64,000 nucleotides of DNA from Gnetum montanum. Lineage: Eukaryota; Streptophyta; Gnetopsida; Gnetales; Gnetaceae. The DNA is taken from NCBI GenBank assembly GCA_015680685.1, contig MNCI01033529.1:1251121-1315120 (forward strand). The letters run 5' to 3'. The position numbers were made by a program, and so were the translations under genes. Shown piece after piece: positions 35,205 to 46,952 of this stretch. The first letter of the stretch is position 1, and each line of letters begins with the position of its first letter. The notes beneath the pieces are model-generated. The model did no database searches. It saw only the letters and a program-made list of their open reading frames with translations, and was not told the DNA's origin.

Positions 35205-36136
35205 TGATGAGTCATGGTCTGTCAGGCCTAGTTATCGGAGCCCTGATACAAGACATGGTCTATTAGGCCTAGTTATCAGAGCCTAGTTATCCAAGCCCTA
35301 TTATCGAAGCCCTGATACAAGACATGGTCTGTCAAGCCCAGTTATCGGAGCTACAATATCGTGTCCACCCCACGATATCGCGTATGCGATATTGTGGTTG
35401 CCTCAATTTCTATAAATAAGAGGTTGGTTTCCTTATTCTAGGAGTTAGTTCTTAATTTAAGTGTTAAGTTTTAGTATTTCTTTCTCTCAACCCTTTTCCT
35501 CCAAGTGTATTCCCATAGTGTGGTGATTTTAATTGTATGGCACCTTTATTTGAGTGTGACGTACTTGGACATGCACATGATCGAAAATAAAGATCGAGAT
35601 TACTTCATCATTGTAGCATTCACTTAGCTTAATTATTTAATTAATTTTTATTTACTGCTTTCTTAGTTAATCTCTTCTCACCCTAAACTCCTATTAAATG
35701 TGAAATGAGTACGACTTGATTACGAGCATTTAAGTGTGACTACTTGGTAACCCAGTAGCGTACCTAGGATCTACGCTAGGTAATCCTAGTGGTAGTTGTG
35801 CACGAAGTCCAAGATGTGTACAGATGATCGAGGAATGAATGCTCATTGCATTTAGGCTAGCTTAGATTCTCTCTCACCCTTTCTCTCTTACCTTAGTTAA
35901 TATTATCTTCCATTGTCTTCAGGATTAGTACTAGCATAGAAACACATCATACACCTCACTCTATACTAAACCATACATGACAAAGTTAACACTAGTCTAG
36001 ATGGGAAGATAACAAATTGCAACCTAAGGATAATTGTCTAGATACCACAACTAGTTCGTCTACGAAGTTCAACCGGATCGTGTGTGAAACGCTTGTATTC
36101 ATATGGTTGAGTGTAGGGGTACCTCACCACTCATCA
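35205..36136 (+). repeat. G-B 5' LTR
   Basis: Starts TGATGAGTCATGG and ends CACTCATCA. The first 160 bp hold three units beginning 'gacatggtct' or 'gtcatggtct' and containing 'cctagttatc'. A palindrome-like 'cacgatatcgcg...gcgatattgtg' (about 35371-35396) is followed by TATA-like 'tctataaataagagg' (35410). 'aaaataaagat' near 35586 is a candidate polyadenylation signal. Confidence 0.92.
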
Positions 36137-36158
36137 TTGGCACTGTTGCCAGGGACGG
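36137..36158 (+). other. G-B primer-binding site
   Basis: TTGGCACTGTTGCCAGGG, then ACGG, directly follows the LTR. It is close to the TGGCGCCGTTGCCGGGG type common in plant Athila-like elements. Confidence 0.88.
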
Positions 36159-36277
36159 TGCTAGTTATCTAGATTAGTTATATCATACAAGGTTATTGTA
36201 TAGGAATTAATGATATATATTTTAAGAAGAAATAATTACAAAAAGTCACATACGAATTCACACATAGTTTCACGATC

Positions 36278-37399
36278 ATGCCTTTCTCACAAGACTATGA
36301 TCCCGCAACCACTAATGAGGCAATTCATTGGAGAACCAACAGAATTGATGATGAAGATGAAGTCTAGAGTACTCAACCTTACATAGGAGTCCCCTACATT
36401 TATGAACACCCCAACAATACTCAAAGACTCTCGTCATCCAACTTTGACACCTCTAGTGAGGATGAGACATCCCATAGAATGAGGAGGCCCAAAATGCATA
36501 GGACCTTCTCAATAACTAACAAGAACTTACTTGGGGATGATTGGAAGACTTACAAAAGTCATAATGAGTTTTACAGTTCTTTCTCTTCCTCTACTCCTTC
36601 AATGTCAGATTGTGACACAAATGACTATCTTTCAAGGGATCGATGTAGAACTAAAAATCGAGCTCATAAGGAAAATCAAGAACACCAACATGAACAGGGG
36701 CAACATCATCCCAACTCACAAACTCACAACCTACTTAGTGACGATGAACCCTTGCTGGCCACTAAGAGCCTAATGGAAATACAAGAGGCTATTCGAATCT
36801 CCCATAGGCATCGTAAAGAGAGTTGTCTACCCAGGCTTGATTTAAACAGCTTGCCTAATTTCTTAGGAGGCTATGACTTAGATCCGCATCAACATCTACA
36901 AGCCTTCTATGATGCCTGTGCATGGAACAACATTGATAATAGTTGGCAAAAACCCAAGCTCTTCCCTATGACACTCTTTCGCCAAGCAAAAGTATGGTAT
37001 AGATCATTAAAACCAAATTCAATATGACGTTGGCCAACACTGGTAGAAGTCTTTAATAAAAGATATCAAACCTATGCAAGAGTGTTAGCCTTGAGGAAAC
37101 AAATCCAAGAGTGGAAACAAGCATAACATGAACCCTTGGACATGGCCTTAGAAAGATATTATGCACTGTTAAACAACTGTCTAGGCCATGAGTTCTCTGA
37201 GGAAAGGCTAATGTACCATATCATAGATGGACTCTGTAATGAAATAAGGGAGACCCTAGGGATGTACGCCCGAGGTCAACTATACAAACTACGAACCCAT
37301 CAAGTTGAAGAGCTTATTGAGCATGTAGCAAAAGAAGAAGGAGAAATGGCTAGATGGGAGAGTGTTGAAAACATCAACAAGACCAAAATATCAACTTAA
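36278..37399 (+). pseudogene. G-B gag, one frame with three internal stops
   Basis: The ATG at 36278 (MPFSQDYDPATTNEA) opens a single frame to 37399. Stops lie at 36365 (TAG), 37025 (TGA) and 37124 (TAA). The Gag core reads LPRLDLNSLPNFLGGYDLDP, then FYDACAWNNI, KVWYRSLKP, RYYALLNNC and YHIIDGLCNEIRETLGMYA. It is very similar to gag of G-C and more distantly to G-A. Gag would form the particle that packages element RNA. The lack of frameshifts over 1.1 kb suggests modest age. Confidence 0.9.
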
Positions 37400-38552
37400 C
37401 AAAGGTCCATAATCACAAGAAGGAGAAATCAACCTACCACAAGGGGAAAGAACCATCTTTTCCGATACAACAATCATTAGATGAATCCGAGGTAAAGATC
37501 AATAAGAGGCTGGAATGGATGCATAAAAAGTGTGGGGAATATATCAATATAATTGGAAATAGATTTTTGACAACCTGAAAAGAAAGACAAAATATCATTA
37601 GACATTTAAAAAGAAGGGATGAGGAAAATAAGAGCTCAACTACCAATCATACATATGAATGCAACATTTGCCTATACGATCACCCCAAGGGCCAATGCCC
37701 AATCTTGTTATATTTATATGAGAATTAGAGAAACATGTTACATCTAGAGTTCGTACAGAGATACTATGTTTGATCACAGTGGCAACAATCCTAGTCGTGG
37801 GGGAAGCCATCCCTCAACTGGAGACACCCTTCGTATCCTCCGAATCCAAATGCTTATCTACTTCAACATCCTATTTCTCCAACTAGGTTAACATACTCTA
37901 TCTTGTCACATTATTATTCCCCTTAGTACTATCAGCCCATGTCCTCAACATAGCCACCACCTTTTGTACCTTATACTTCTCCAATTTCAACATTCTCATC
38001 CTTTCCCTCCTTCTACCTTAACACCAACTGTTCCTGAAGTGTCTACACCATAGCAGCAATCCACGGACATCACTTGTGCTAATATTACTAATAACAATGA
38101 GATACCTCCTCAACATCGAAGGCGTCCCTTCTTTAGACATGACCATAAGAAGGGACAACACAATCCCAAGGCCACTGCATCCTCCAACTCAGCACAAGTC
38201 CAACACTGTGGTGCATCCTTCTTTTCAAACCCAATGCCTCATGTAACTCCATCAGGGCCACCAACTAACACTCCAAAAACCATAGGGCCCAATAAATATA
38301 GCCATGGAGGGTGACATCCTGATCCTTGCATACCATCTTATGGTCTCAATCATCATAGTGGATCAACTCGTTATCCGAAAACTACATCTTATAAAGTGCC
38401 CTACTATGCTTACTATAATCAAGTGTGTGAACCCCAATGGAGTAGGTATGACCAAGTTTCAATGTTTCCAATATGCAAGGATCCTCATCTTTCATTTATT
38501 AATCCTTTCCATGCTCAACTATTTAGTTATGGGGGAGATCCCCCATTTTAAT
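37400..38552 (+). pseudogene. G-B gag C-terminal part with zinc knuckle
   Basis: A zinc knuckle near 37657 reads CNICLYDHPKGQC, spacing CX2CX3HX4C. A Pro-, Gln-, Tyr- and Ser-rich tail ends with FSYGGDPPF and two stops near 38550. G-C ends its gag the same way (YGGYPPF), right at the point where pol should begin, so both carry the same junction. Confidence 0.75.
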
Positions 38553-39946
38553 AATAAGTAGGATTAATAAATATTTTTCATTTTCTTTAATTTTACAATT
38601 TTTTTTGTTTTACAGTTTTTCATCTTTAATTTCTTGTTTTTTCTTTTTGTTTTTTTTTAATCTTTTTATCTTTTTACAAGTAATCTCATCTATGAATAAA
38701 ACACTATGTGGCTCATTGTTTGAGGTGTTTTCTATGTTATCGAGTCTCAAATGATGAATTATTTGGACAGTGAGCCCATTACACCCACTCATCGATTCTA
38801 CAAATAAGAGCTTCTGTCAAGGGTACAGTGATATTCTTGACATTCTTAAAACTTAAAATTAATTTTATGTTCATTGTACCTAGAATGAAAAAGGATGAAC
38901 CAAGGTAGAATGATTAGGGTGTGACATCAAGGGGACTTGGGGATTCTCTTTGGTGACGTCTGTGGGAGTTATCATGCAACGTGGTTGTACTAAGATCCTT
39001 GTAGATCTAATGAAAAATGGGAGTAAGAGTAATCAAAAGGGCACTCAAAAATCCAATGTTGTTCTAGGGGGTTCCATTGGAAAGACATGCACCCATGCTT
39101 GAAGGTTGGCGACTTCTCTAGATTTAGCAATTGAAAAAAAAATTAAAAAAAAAACAAAGAAAGTGCCACAAAGAAAAAATCACTCCTCCCTTGAACAAAA
39201 TGCCAAGTGATCGTATGCCTTATTGTTTTGGTACTCTCATAGTTGCTTATCATGGGATGAAATAATGCAATGTCATTGATCAGAGGTATGGACTTGGTCC
39301 TGATCTTGGAATGACAAGTTAATGACACATTAATCATGCTTTACATGTAGGATCACTATGCCCTAGGTCAGTTACCTCAGGTCCCAATCTCTACAACCCC
39401 TTCTATAGTTTGTCTCATCTCGTTGTTCATGTAATTGTAACTCGTGTCTTGTGTGGCATAGAATTCTTACCTCATTCCGGTGATACTTACATGTGTGTGT
39501 TTTGTGAAATTTGTATGGATTACATTTAACCCTTATAGTGCCTACAGACATTTTAAGGTGTGGTTACGCAAGCGCATTATAGGTTGGAACCTGCTTTGGG
39601 GAGGACCCAGTTGCATGACTTTTGCAATTTGTACTTGTTGCATACCACCACATCATCTTATACCCTTTGAGTACTTCATTGCCAAATCTATTCTTTCCTT
39701 TGCCATCATTTTATCAAACGTTCCTCAAAACTAGGTCCTTTTATGTGTCACCTAAACAAACCAAGTCTAACATTAAACTTTTAGGGCAACTTCCCTGAAA
39801 AAAATATATATATAAATAAAATTTTTCTAACTCTAAAATCACACTAAGCAAAGAATTCAACATTTATTAAAGGAAATGAGTAAGGTATGAAATCATTGAA
39901 CTTCTTTCAATAACTTTACTAACCATTGATCTTTGTGTGATTATAG
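38553..39946 (+). other. G-B non-coding block between gag and ORF2
   Basis: Starts with T-rich DNA. It contains segments also found in G-C (reverse strand, 54250-56090) and partly in G-A, including 'ctttggggaggacccag' near 39594 and 'tgacatcaaggggacttgg' near 38923. The last bases, 'ttactaacc' and 'tgtgattatag', look like a branch point and splice acceptor before ORF2. Confidence 0.7.
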
Positions 39947-40548
39947 ATGACTCCTAAAACAAGACAACAAGGAGGACCTTCTCAAGGTGCAACTGAACAA
40001 CCAGGGGGACATAGAGGCCAAGGACTTCATGTAGAAAATATAGAGTAGGAGGCACAATCACTCAGCATCCATCATGAAACTCCTGTTACTGCATAATCTA
40101 TACAAGCAAAAGGTGGAGAGGTTAGGGACCAAGCCTATGAAGAGGAATGCTGACTATTTGTGGTATGATATGTCAAGGCCAATCAAGTGTTCCCACAGCT
40201 ACTGTGTCCATGGAAAGTGCTGACTCCATCAAACATTGGAACATCAGCATGGATGGCTCATAATCTATGGATATAAGAAGAGAAACTTTAGGCATTTCTT
40301 CAACAGTATCAATCTTAGATGCCTAGAGCACAAAACAAAGGAAATACACCCATGGAGTAGGAGCCACCACTACCAGGAACCCCATGAGTTCCACAAGTTT
40401 TGTCTTTTATGTTTGTGTCCAAATTTTTTTTTAATTCTCCACTACGACATGAATAAATTCCTAGTCATTCAATAATCCCATACCTACCCACTATGTAATC
40501 AATTGAACTTGTTCCTCACTTTCTTTGACTCGAGGACGAGTTGTTATT
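39947..40548 (+). pseudogene. G-B ORF2, internally deleted
   Basis: The ATG at 39947 (MTPKTRQQGGPSQGATEQPG) matches the N-terminus of G-C ORF2. After about 50 codons it jumps to the C-terminal part (VLTPSNIG, MNKFLVI, SIELVPHF), so the central coiled-coil and conserved domains found in G-C are missing. Several stops remain. The function of this protein family is unknown; its position is that of the extra 3' ORF of Athila elements. Confidence 0.7.
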
Positions 40549-40562
40549 TAGTCATGGTGGTA
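40549..40562 (+). other. G-B polypurine tract
   Basis: AGTCATGGTGGTA precedes the 3' LTR. One T interrupts the G run found in G-A and G-C. Confidence 0.75.
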
Positions 40563-41428
40563 TGATGAGTCATGGTCTGTTAGGCCTAGTTATTGAAGCC
40601 TAGTTATTAGAGCCCTGTTATCAAATCCTAGGATATAAGACATGGTCTGTTAGGCCCAGTTATTGGAGCCGCGATATCGCATCAGCTACCTGCCTCAATT
40701 TCTATAAATAAGAGGCTACTTTTCTTGTTCTAGGAGTTAGTTCTTAGTTTAAGCATTAAGTTTTAGTAGTTCTTTCTCTCAACCCTTTTCCTCCCAGTGT
40801 ATGCCCACAGTGTGGTGATTGTAATTGTATGACACCTTTATTCAAGTGTGACATACTTGAACATGCACATGACCAAAAATAAAGATAGGGATTACTTCAT
40901 CATTGCAGCATTCACTTGGCTTAATTATTTAATTAATTATTATTTACTGCTTTCTTAGTTAATCTCTTCTCACCCTAAACTCCTATTAAACGTGAAATGA
41001 GTACGACTTGATTATGAGCATTTAATTGTGACTACTTGGTAACCTAGTAGCGTACCTAGGATCTGCACTTGGTAATCCCAGTGGTAGTCATGCACGAAGT
41101 CCAAGATGGGTACAAATGATCGAGGAATGAATGCTCATCGCATTTAGGCTAGCTTAGATTCTCTCTCACCCTTTCCCTCTTACCTTAGTTAATATTATCT
41201 TCCATTGTGTTCAGGACTAGCACTAGCATAGAAACATATCATACACCTCACTCTTGACTAAACCATACATGACAAAGTTAACACTAGTCCAGATGGGAAG
41301 ATACCGAGCTGCGACCCAAGGATAACTGTCTAGATACCACAACTAGTCCGTCTGTGGAGTTTGACCGAATCGTACGTGAAATGCTCATATTCGTATGGTT
41401 GAGTGTAGGGGTACCTCACCACTCATCA
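40563..41428 (+). repeat. G-B 3' LTR
   Basis: Starts TGATGAGTCATGG and ends CACTCATCA, followed by tcttc. It has two rather than three 'catggtctgt' units, so U3 repeat number differs between the two LTRs. Confidence 0.92.
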
Positions 41429-41640
41429 TCTTCTTTGGTCTTTCTTTTCCCTTGAATTACCACTTCTATTTCACCATTTTTTATGTTGTTATTAAAATTG
41501 CATTATATATATATTTTGTCTTTAAGCCTATTGATTCTTTATCATGTCTCCACTTTTTGATTTTAGAAGAAATATTCTCTCAAGTTGTATCCACCAACAC
41601 AATATCATCTATAAATAGTAGACAATATTTAGTTCATCCA
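41429..41640 (-). pseudogene. LINE reverse transcriptase fragment (continues 35204)
   Basis: On the minus strand the frame LLFIDDIVLVDTT lies at 41620-41580, the FADD catalytic box of LINE reverse transcriptase with Ala to Ile. SSKIKKWRHDKESIGLKTKY follows, as in plant LINEs. A frameshift then gives CNFNNNIKNGEIEV. Removing G-B joins this to the 3' end at 35204-35050. It is truncated at its 5' side. Confidence 0.75.
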
Positions 41641-44055
41641 AAATAATATCAAATCTTTACATCACTACAAAAAGAAAACAATATTTAGTTCTTTATGTAA
41701 CTGATCAAGAGAAGCATCATTGAAGTGAATTTGAGTATGTGGATGAAGGAGTATGTACCTAGGAGGTTTAAAAAATGTCAATGGTGATGGTGGGGATGGG
41801 AATGCATGGAAGCTCACTTACAAATTCATGAAGATGTTCAACCACTAACTATAGATTGTATTCCATCATGATAAAGGCTTATGTAGCCATTACCACTAAT
41901 AGTAATAATGCTAGTGCCATGCTAGCATGGCTAAAACGTGTAATAGTTGATGAAAGCATGAAGCAATGTGGCCCTACTTTTACAATTGTGATGATAATTA
42001 GAGGATAAGAAAGATAAATTGAAAGTTGTCAATGTCATGCATAGTAGACAATTAGAGGATAAGAAAGGTACATTCAAATTTGTCAATGCAATTCATAGTA
42101 GATAAATAGTAAATTAAATTGGACTTTTCTTGTTATAACATTACCCTAAAGAGCACCACAGAACACTACCTTAAGCTATAAAATTACGAAGCATCCAAGG
42201 ACAAACTTAAAATGGAGTGTGCCTCAACAATCATAAAACCTACGAGCATAGTAAAAATACATAGCATAAGCTAGTTCAATGGTTAGTAATATTGTGAGTG
42301 CACTATAGATAATAATATATGTAAGAAAACTATCGTAACATATGTACAAATTCACACAGAGTGCTAACATGCATATAAGCCACCAAAATATTTAAGAGAG
42401 AAAAGATGCACCCCCTATACTACATGCATATAGTTCTTACTCCTTCAAAGATTAGGAAAGTTTCCTACACCAAAAAACTTGAGGTCTAGTTGCTTACATA
42501 CCCTCATGACTCTATGCAAGGATTTAGGAGCATATCGTTCTTAAGAGAAGGGATGATAGCTAAGTTAACATGGAACTTGAGTGGATCTCCATATTCCATT
42601 CAACCTCCATTTTAAAGGGGAGAAACCTTTAAACCATCAACAATACATACTCTCTTACACTTTCCTCCACTTGAAAGAAGTAATGTCTTCAAAGCTTAAG
42701 TTGTTGTTCATACACTTCCCAAATGTCAAGAATAAAGTCAATATCAAAGGTATCAAACAACTCAAAGCCCATTTACTAATTGTAGACAAGAAGGTCCAAT
42801 GTCTAGGGTTATCAATCATAAAGGACAAAAGTCAAAATCAACTTGACATCTAATAAGGGTTTAACTTAGGGTTAAGGAACATAAGCATGTTCATTTTTGC
42901 AAGTTTTTCTAATTTTTCTACCTAGAGCACGGTCTATTATCTTGAAATGTAAGTCATTTGTCTACCCATTCTAGTAACAAAATGGTGTAGAGTCTATCCT
43001 TGGAATCCAAGAGAAGGCTACCACGTAGTATAGAGGGCTTTTCCAATGCATAGTGAAAGCCTCACATTTGCATGAGCAAATATCTTTAGGACTTTAGCTC
43101 AATGGTGTAACTACCCAAATTTATAATTTTTGAGGAATTGCCTCATCCCTTCATTTGTTATCCATCCTTAGAGCTACATTCTCAACATCATCCACCTTAC
43201 TTCTAGTAACTATAGCTTTCTTTACAGTCACTCTAACTTTAGTAGATCTCCATACTCTTTCCTACCTCTATCATGGAGGGGAGCAACCTTTGAATCACCA
43301 ATAAGACATACTCTTTTAGACCCTACAATTTGTTAATGGCTTAGGTATATTAGGCTATTAGCTTTTCTATGTGAAATGGACACTAAACACTTGCTAATAC
43401 TGCTTTCACCTTTACTAAAATTGAAATATAGATTTTATTACCTGCTAATACATTCATTTCATGAAACAAAAAAACAAGCTTGTTGCCTCTAAGCTCAAAG
43501 AAAGTACTTTCTTTCATGTTATTTTTGACCATAACCTTGCTAATAACTACTATTTAACATCTTTTGGATGTACTTAGAATTACGTTTGCATCTATTCCTC
43601 TTGAGATATTCTAAGTTTAATTTTGAATCATTGTATAGCATGCCTTGATCTTTTGTATTTTTAAAAACTTCTTTGAAAGACTTAGTGGTTCTAAATTTGT
43701 AAGGCTTTGAAAGTGAACAACCAATTTACAAAAAGCATTACAAAGGCAACATAGCATAGGGTGTTTCCTTTCTAAGAAAATGTCACTAGCTTCAATTTAT
43801 TTAATGAAAATCTTTTGCACATGTTCAATAATTTCATACTCCACATGCATTTAAGACACTTTGGTTTTATCCGTTTATCTCTTTTATTTGATCTCAAGAT
43901 GTGTTCTACAAGTTGTGCTAAAGTTTTTGCTTTCGTGTCAATCGTACTAAAAATCGTTTGGCTTTCACCTTAATTTGCGTTAAGCCACTTTTGGCTATGG
44001 AAAATACTTTCTAAGAGAAACTCAAAACAGTAGTTGCGTCCACTGTGGTATTCAT
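41641..44055. other. No recognised gene; one diverged internal duplication
   Basis: Short frames only. Around 42575-42660 and 43240-43320 a similar sequence recurs ('gatctccatattccattcaacctcc' beside 'gatctccatactctttcctacctc', given here as related rather than identical). The minus strand of 43220-43700 has a broken frame that could be an old retroelement, but no motif confirms it. Confidence 0.4.
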
Positions 44056-44377
44056 TGTTAAATTCAGGAACAAATAAAGAACCGAAGAAAAAGAAAAACA
44101 TAGGCAACACACACAACTTTGTGTGGCGTTTAAGCAAGCACACCACCGAAAATACATGAATTGTTATTAAATAATAATTGCTAGATACAATTATGGAAAC
44201 AACAATGTTTTTGGGCCGTTATGGAAGAGAACGGAAACTGGACCAATAACTACTAGTTAACTATTGTTCTAATTGCTGTTAACTACTGCTAACTATTGCT
44301 CACTGTTGTTAACTACTACTCTAACTGCTATTAACTGGTTTTGACCCGTGTTGGATCAATCACCACTTAACTTAACA
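44056..44377 (-). repeat. C2 3' LTR
   Basis: 322 bp. The minus strand begins TGTTAAGTTAAGTGG. The preceding interior, reversed, gives the polypurine tract AAGTGGGAGAT at 44378-44388. Multiple 'gttaactactgct'-like units lie in U3. Confidence 0.95.
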
Positions 44378-44427
44378 ATCTCCCACTTGGAGATTGATCA
44401 AACAAAAAAAATAATGCCTCCTCATTG

Positions 44428-45150
44428 CTAACCATGGAGGCCTGCTAAGGTTGTGTAAAGTTTCAGCTTAGCAAAGGTAACTGCCTTGGTTAACATGTTT
44501 GCAGGGTTGTTTGAACCAGGAATCTTCATCAGCAATAATGTTCCATCATCTATCAATTCCTGGATATGATGATACCTCAACTGAATGTGTTTAGATTTGG
44601 AATGGAAGACTGGATTTTTAGCTAGATGTATGGCACTTTGACTGTCAGTGAAAAGCTCATTGTTGTCTTGTGTCTTACCCAATTCTTTTAGAAGACCCTT
44701 CAACCAGATCATCTCTTTTCTAGCTTCTGAGATAGCCATATATTCTGCTTCTATGGTTGAGAGAACAATGCTCTGTTGAAGTCGAGACATCCAGCTCATA
44801 GCCGTGTTGACCACGGTAAAGAGACAACCAGTGGTGCTCTTCCTGCTATCCAAGTCACCTCCTAGATCCGCATCAAAAAACCTTGTAGAGTAATGCTGCT
44901 CCTTTTAAAACAAAGTGTCATACCTAAAGTTCCTTTCAGATATCTTAGGAGCCACTTTACAGCTTCCCAATGCTCCCTTTCTGGATCAAACATAAACCTG
45001 CTAACAATTCCCACTGCATGAGCTATGTCTGGCCTGCTAATTTCTGTGTAGTCAATTCCCTTTTTCTGTTGGAAACCCTTAACTACTAACCTTGTTTTTT
45101 ATCTTTTGCTGCCATCATGTTTTTCCTTGACCCTGTACACCCACTTATTC
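44428..45150 (-). pseudogene. C2 RT entry fused to RNase H
   Basis: After the stop at 45150-45152 the same frame continues NKWVYRVKEKHDGSKR and KGFQQKKGIDYTEI, the start of RT. It then passes straight into SRPDIAHAVGIVSRFM, the start of the RNase H region, near 45035-45045. The palm with YVDD is absent. After a 1-base shift in a T run comes DSRKSTTGCLFTVV, STIEAEYMAISEA and FTDSQSAIHLAKN. The usual HIDVRYH box reads HIQLRYH. Confidence 0.9.
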
Positions 45151-46277
45151 TACAATGCCTTCTTTCCTTCTGGCAACTCAGTTAGCATCCATGTCATATT
45201 TTTGTGGAGTGACTTCATCTCATCTCTCATAGCCACCTCCGACTCAACACAATCTATTTCCTGCATTGCTTCATCCAAACATTCTAGTTCCCCAATGTCA
45301 GTCAACAATAAGTAATGTAACGAGGGAGAGTACCTTTCTCTAGGCTTTGGTGTTCTTGCAGACCTTCTCAACTGAGGCTCTGGTGTGGCTGTTTCTGCAA
45401 CATCATTTTCATTTTCAGCTATCCTATTTCTAGGATTTGCTTGAATCCTTCCATCCACATCCCTCTCAGATATCTCTTCCAGTTCAGCTTTCTCACATTC
45501 CTTTTCTTGCTTCCCTACAATGTTGGATTCTAAACCAAACCTATCCTTGTACACCATGTGTTCATTAAAAATGACATCCCTGTGTCTGATAATTTTCCTA
45601 TTTTGATCATCCCAGAAATGATTACCAAAATTATCGCAACCATAGCCAATAAAATAACCTTTCTTGACTTTAGGATCCAGCTTATCTTTATCATTTGAAT
45701 CAATATGCACATACGAGACACACCCAAAAATTTTCAAATGTGAAAGATTTACCTCCTTCCCAGTCCATACCTCCTCTGGTATTCTGAACTCCAATGGAAC
45801 TAAAGGTGCTCGATTAATTAGGTAGGCTGTTGTGTTAACTGCATCTACCCAAAAGAACTTTGGTAGCCTAGAGTGTATTCTCATGCTCCTAGCTCTTTCA
45901 TTCAAGGTTCTGTTCATCCGTTCAGCAACACCATTTTGCTCTGGCGTTCTTGGAACTATCTTGATTATCCTTATCCCATTTTCTGAACAGAAATTCTTAA
46001 ATTCTTGGCTTTCATATTCCCCTCCATTATCTGACTTCAGACATTTTATCCTTAAACCAGTCTGATTTTCTACTTCAACTTTACACCTTTTAAAAGTAGC
46101 AAACACATCAAATTTATTTTTAAGAAAATAAACCCATACCTTCCTAGTGGAATCGTCAATGAAGGTGACATAATAGCTTGAGCCTCCAAGAGACTTCATT
46201 GGAGCTGACCCCCATACATCTGAATGCACCAGTTCAAGCTTTTCAGTCTGTGGTATCCTCCCTATCTTTGAGAAAGT
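45150..46277 (-). CDS. C2 integrase, nearly intact
   Basis: A 359-codon open frame. The catalytic triad is intact: HSDVWG (Asp), KSDNGGEYES (Asp) and NGVAERMNRTL (Glu). IFGCVSYVHI and GYFIGYGCDNFGN follow in the usual C-terminal region, then an acidic linker and RRSARTPKPRERYS leading to RT. It normally inserts element cDNA into host DNA as part of Gag-Pol. It is separated from the upstream frame by one TGA at 46278-46280, probably from CGA. It is a TE gene, not a host gene, and would work only inside a polyprotein. Confidence 0.92.
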   Translation of the reverse strand, partial: TFSKIGRIPQTEKLELVHSDVWGSAPMKSLGGSSYYVTFIDDSTRKVWVYFLKNKFDVFATFKRCKVEVENQTGLRIKCLKSDNGGEYESQEFKNFCSENGIRIIKIVPRTPEQNGVAERMNRTLNERARSMRIHSRLPKFFWVDAVNTTAYLINRAPLVPLEFRIPEEVWTGKEVNLSHLKIFGCVSYVHIDSNDKDKLDPKVKKGYFIGYGCDNFGNHFWDDQNRKIIRHRDVIFNEHMVYKDRFGLESNIVGKQEKECEKAELEEISERDVDGRIQANPRNRIAENENDVAETATPEPQLRRSARTPKPRERYSPSLHYLLLTDIGELECLDEAMQEIDCVESEVAMRDEMKSLHKNMTWMLTELPEGKKAL

Positions 46278-46952
46278 AACTCATTTTTGATTCCCATAAA
46301 CACAATCTTCACTCAAGCCAACATCATCACACTTAAACTTTGGTAACTTTCCCTTTGAAGCCAACAACTTAATACCTTTTTTGCTCATGTGCCCAAGTCT
46401 TCGGTGCCATAGGATTGAATCACCATCATAGTTAGCAACTGCAACTGCATCTTTCTTTGCTGTAGTCATGTACAATGTTCCCACCTTGCTGCCTTGTGCA
46501 ACAACCAAGTTTCCCTTGGTAATCTTCCATGATCTATTGCCAAATGTTGTTGTATACCCATCCAAATCCATCTGACTCATGGAGATTAAATTTTTCTTAA
46601 GTCCAAGAACATGTCTTACATCTTGCAATTTCCATTGCATCCCTTGGGTGGTTTTTATTTGAACTTCATCCTTCTCCACAATATCCATAGGTTCATCATC
46701 TGCAAGATAAGCCTTTCCAAACTTCCTTGCAACATAATTATGTAACAATTCCTTACATGGAGTGGAGTGGAATGAAGCACCTGAATCCATAATCCAAGAT
46801 TCAATGGGATTGTCCACACAGCAAATCAAAGCATCAGCAATAATCTCCTCCTTTGCTACATTCCCTGATTCATCATCCTGAGTGTGACTTTTCTTCTTCT
46901 TTGGTGCCCTACACTGATTTCTAAAATGACCCTTCTTGTTACAATTTAGCAA
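46278..46952 (-). CDS. C2 zinc knuckle, protease and GAG-pre-integrase
   Basis: The frame includes CNKKGHFRNQC (zinc knuckle second half), WIMDSGASFHSTPCKELL (intact aspartic protease active site), VRHVLGLKKNLISMSQ and LWHRRLGHMSKKGIKLLASK (pre-integrase). It ends at a TGA inside GNQK-stop-VTFSK, where an Arg codon is expected. It lies one frame away from the upstream gag. Confidence 0.9.

Larger units (their letters stand above)
35205..41428 (+). mobile_element. G-B: pol-less Athila-like Gypsy derivative inserted in a LINE
   Basis: LTRs of 932 bp (35205-36136) and 866 bp (40563-41428), about 92% identical by eye in the shared part. Flanks are tcttt (35200-35204) and tcttc (41429-41433). A well-kept primer site, gag with few stops, a non-coding block and a shortened ORF2 lie inside. 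No protease, RT, RNase H or integrase is present. Structure and gene content match G-C, so this is a repeatedly mobilised non-autonomous family, presumably served by pol of a G-A-like partner. Confidence 0.92.

Noticed and set aside
42581-42853. 90-codon frame between G-B and C2
   Set aside because: No recognised motif; the region contains a diverged internal repeat, which suggests old repetitive DNA.
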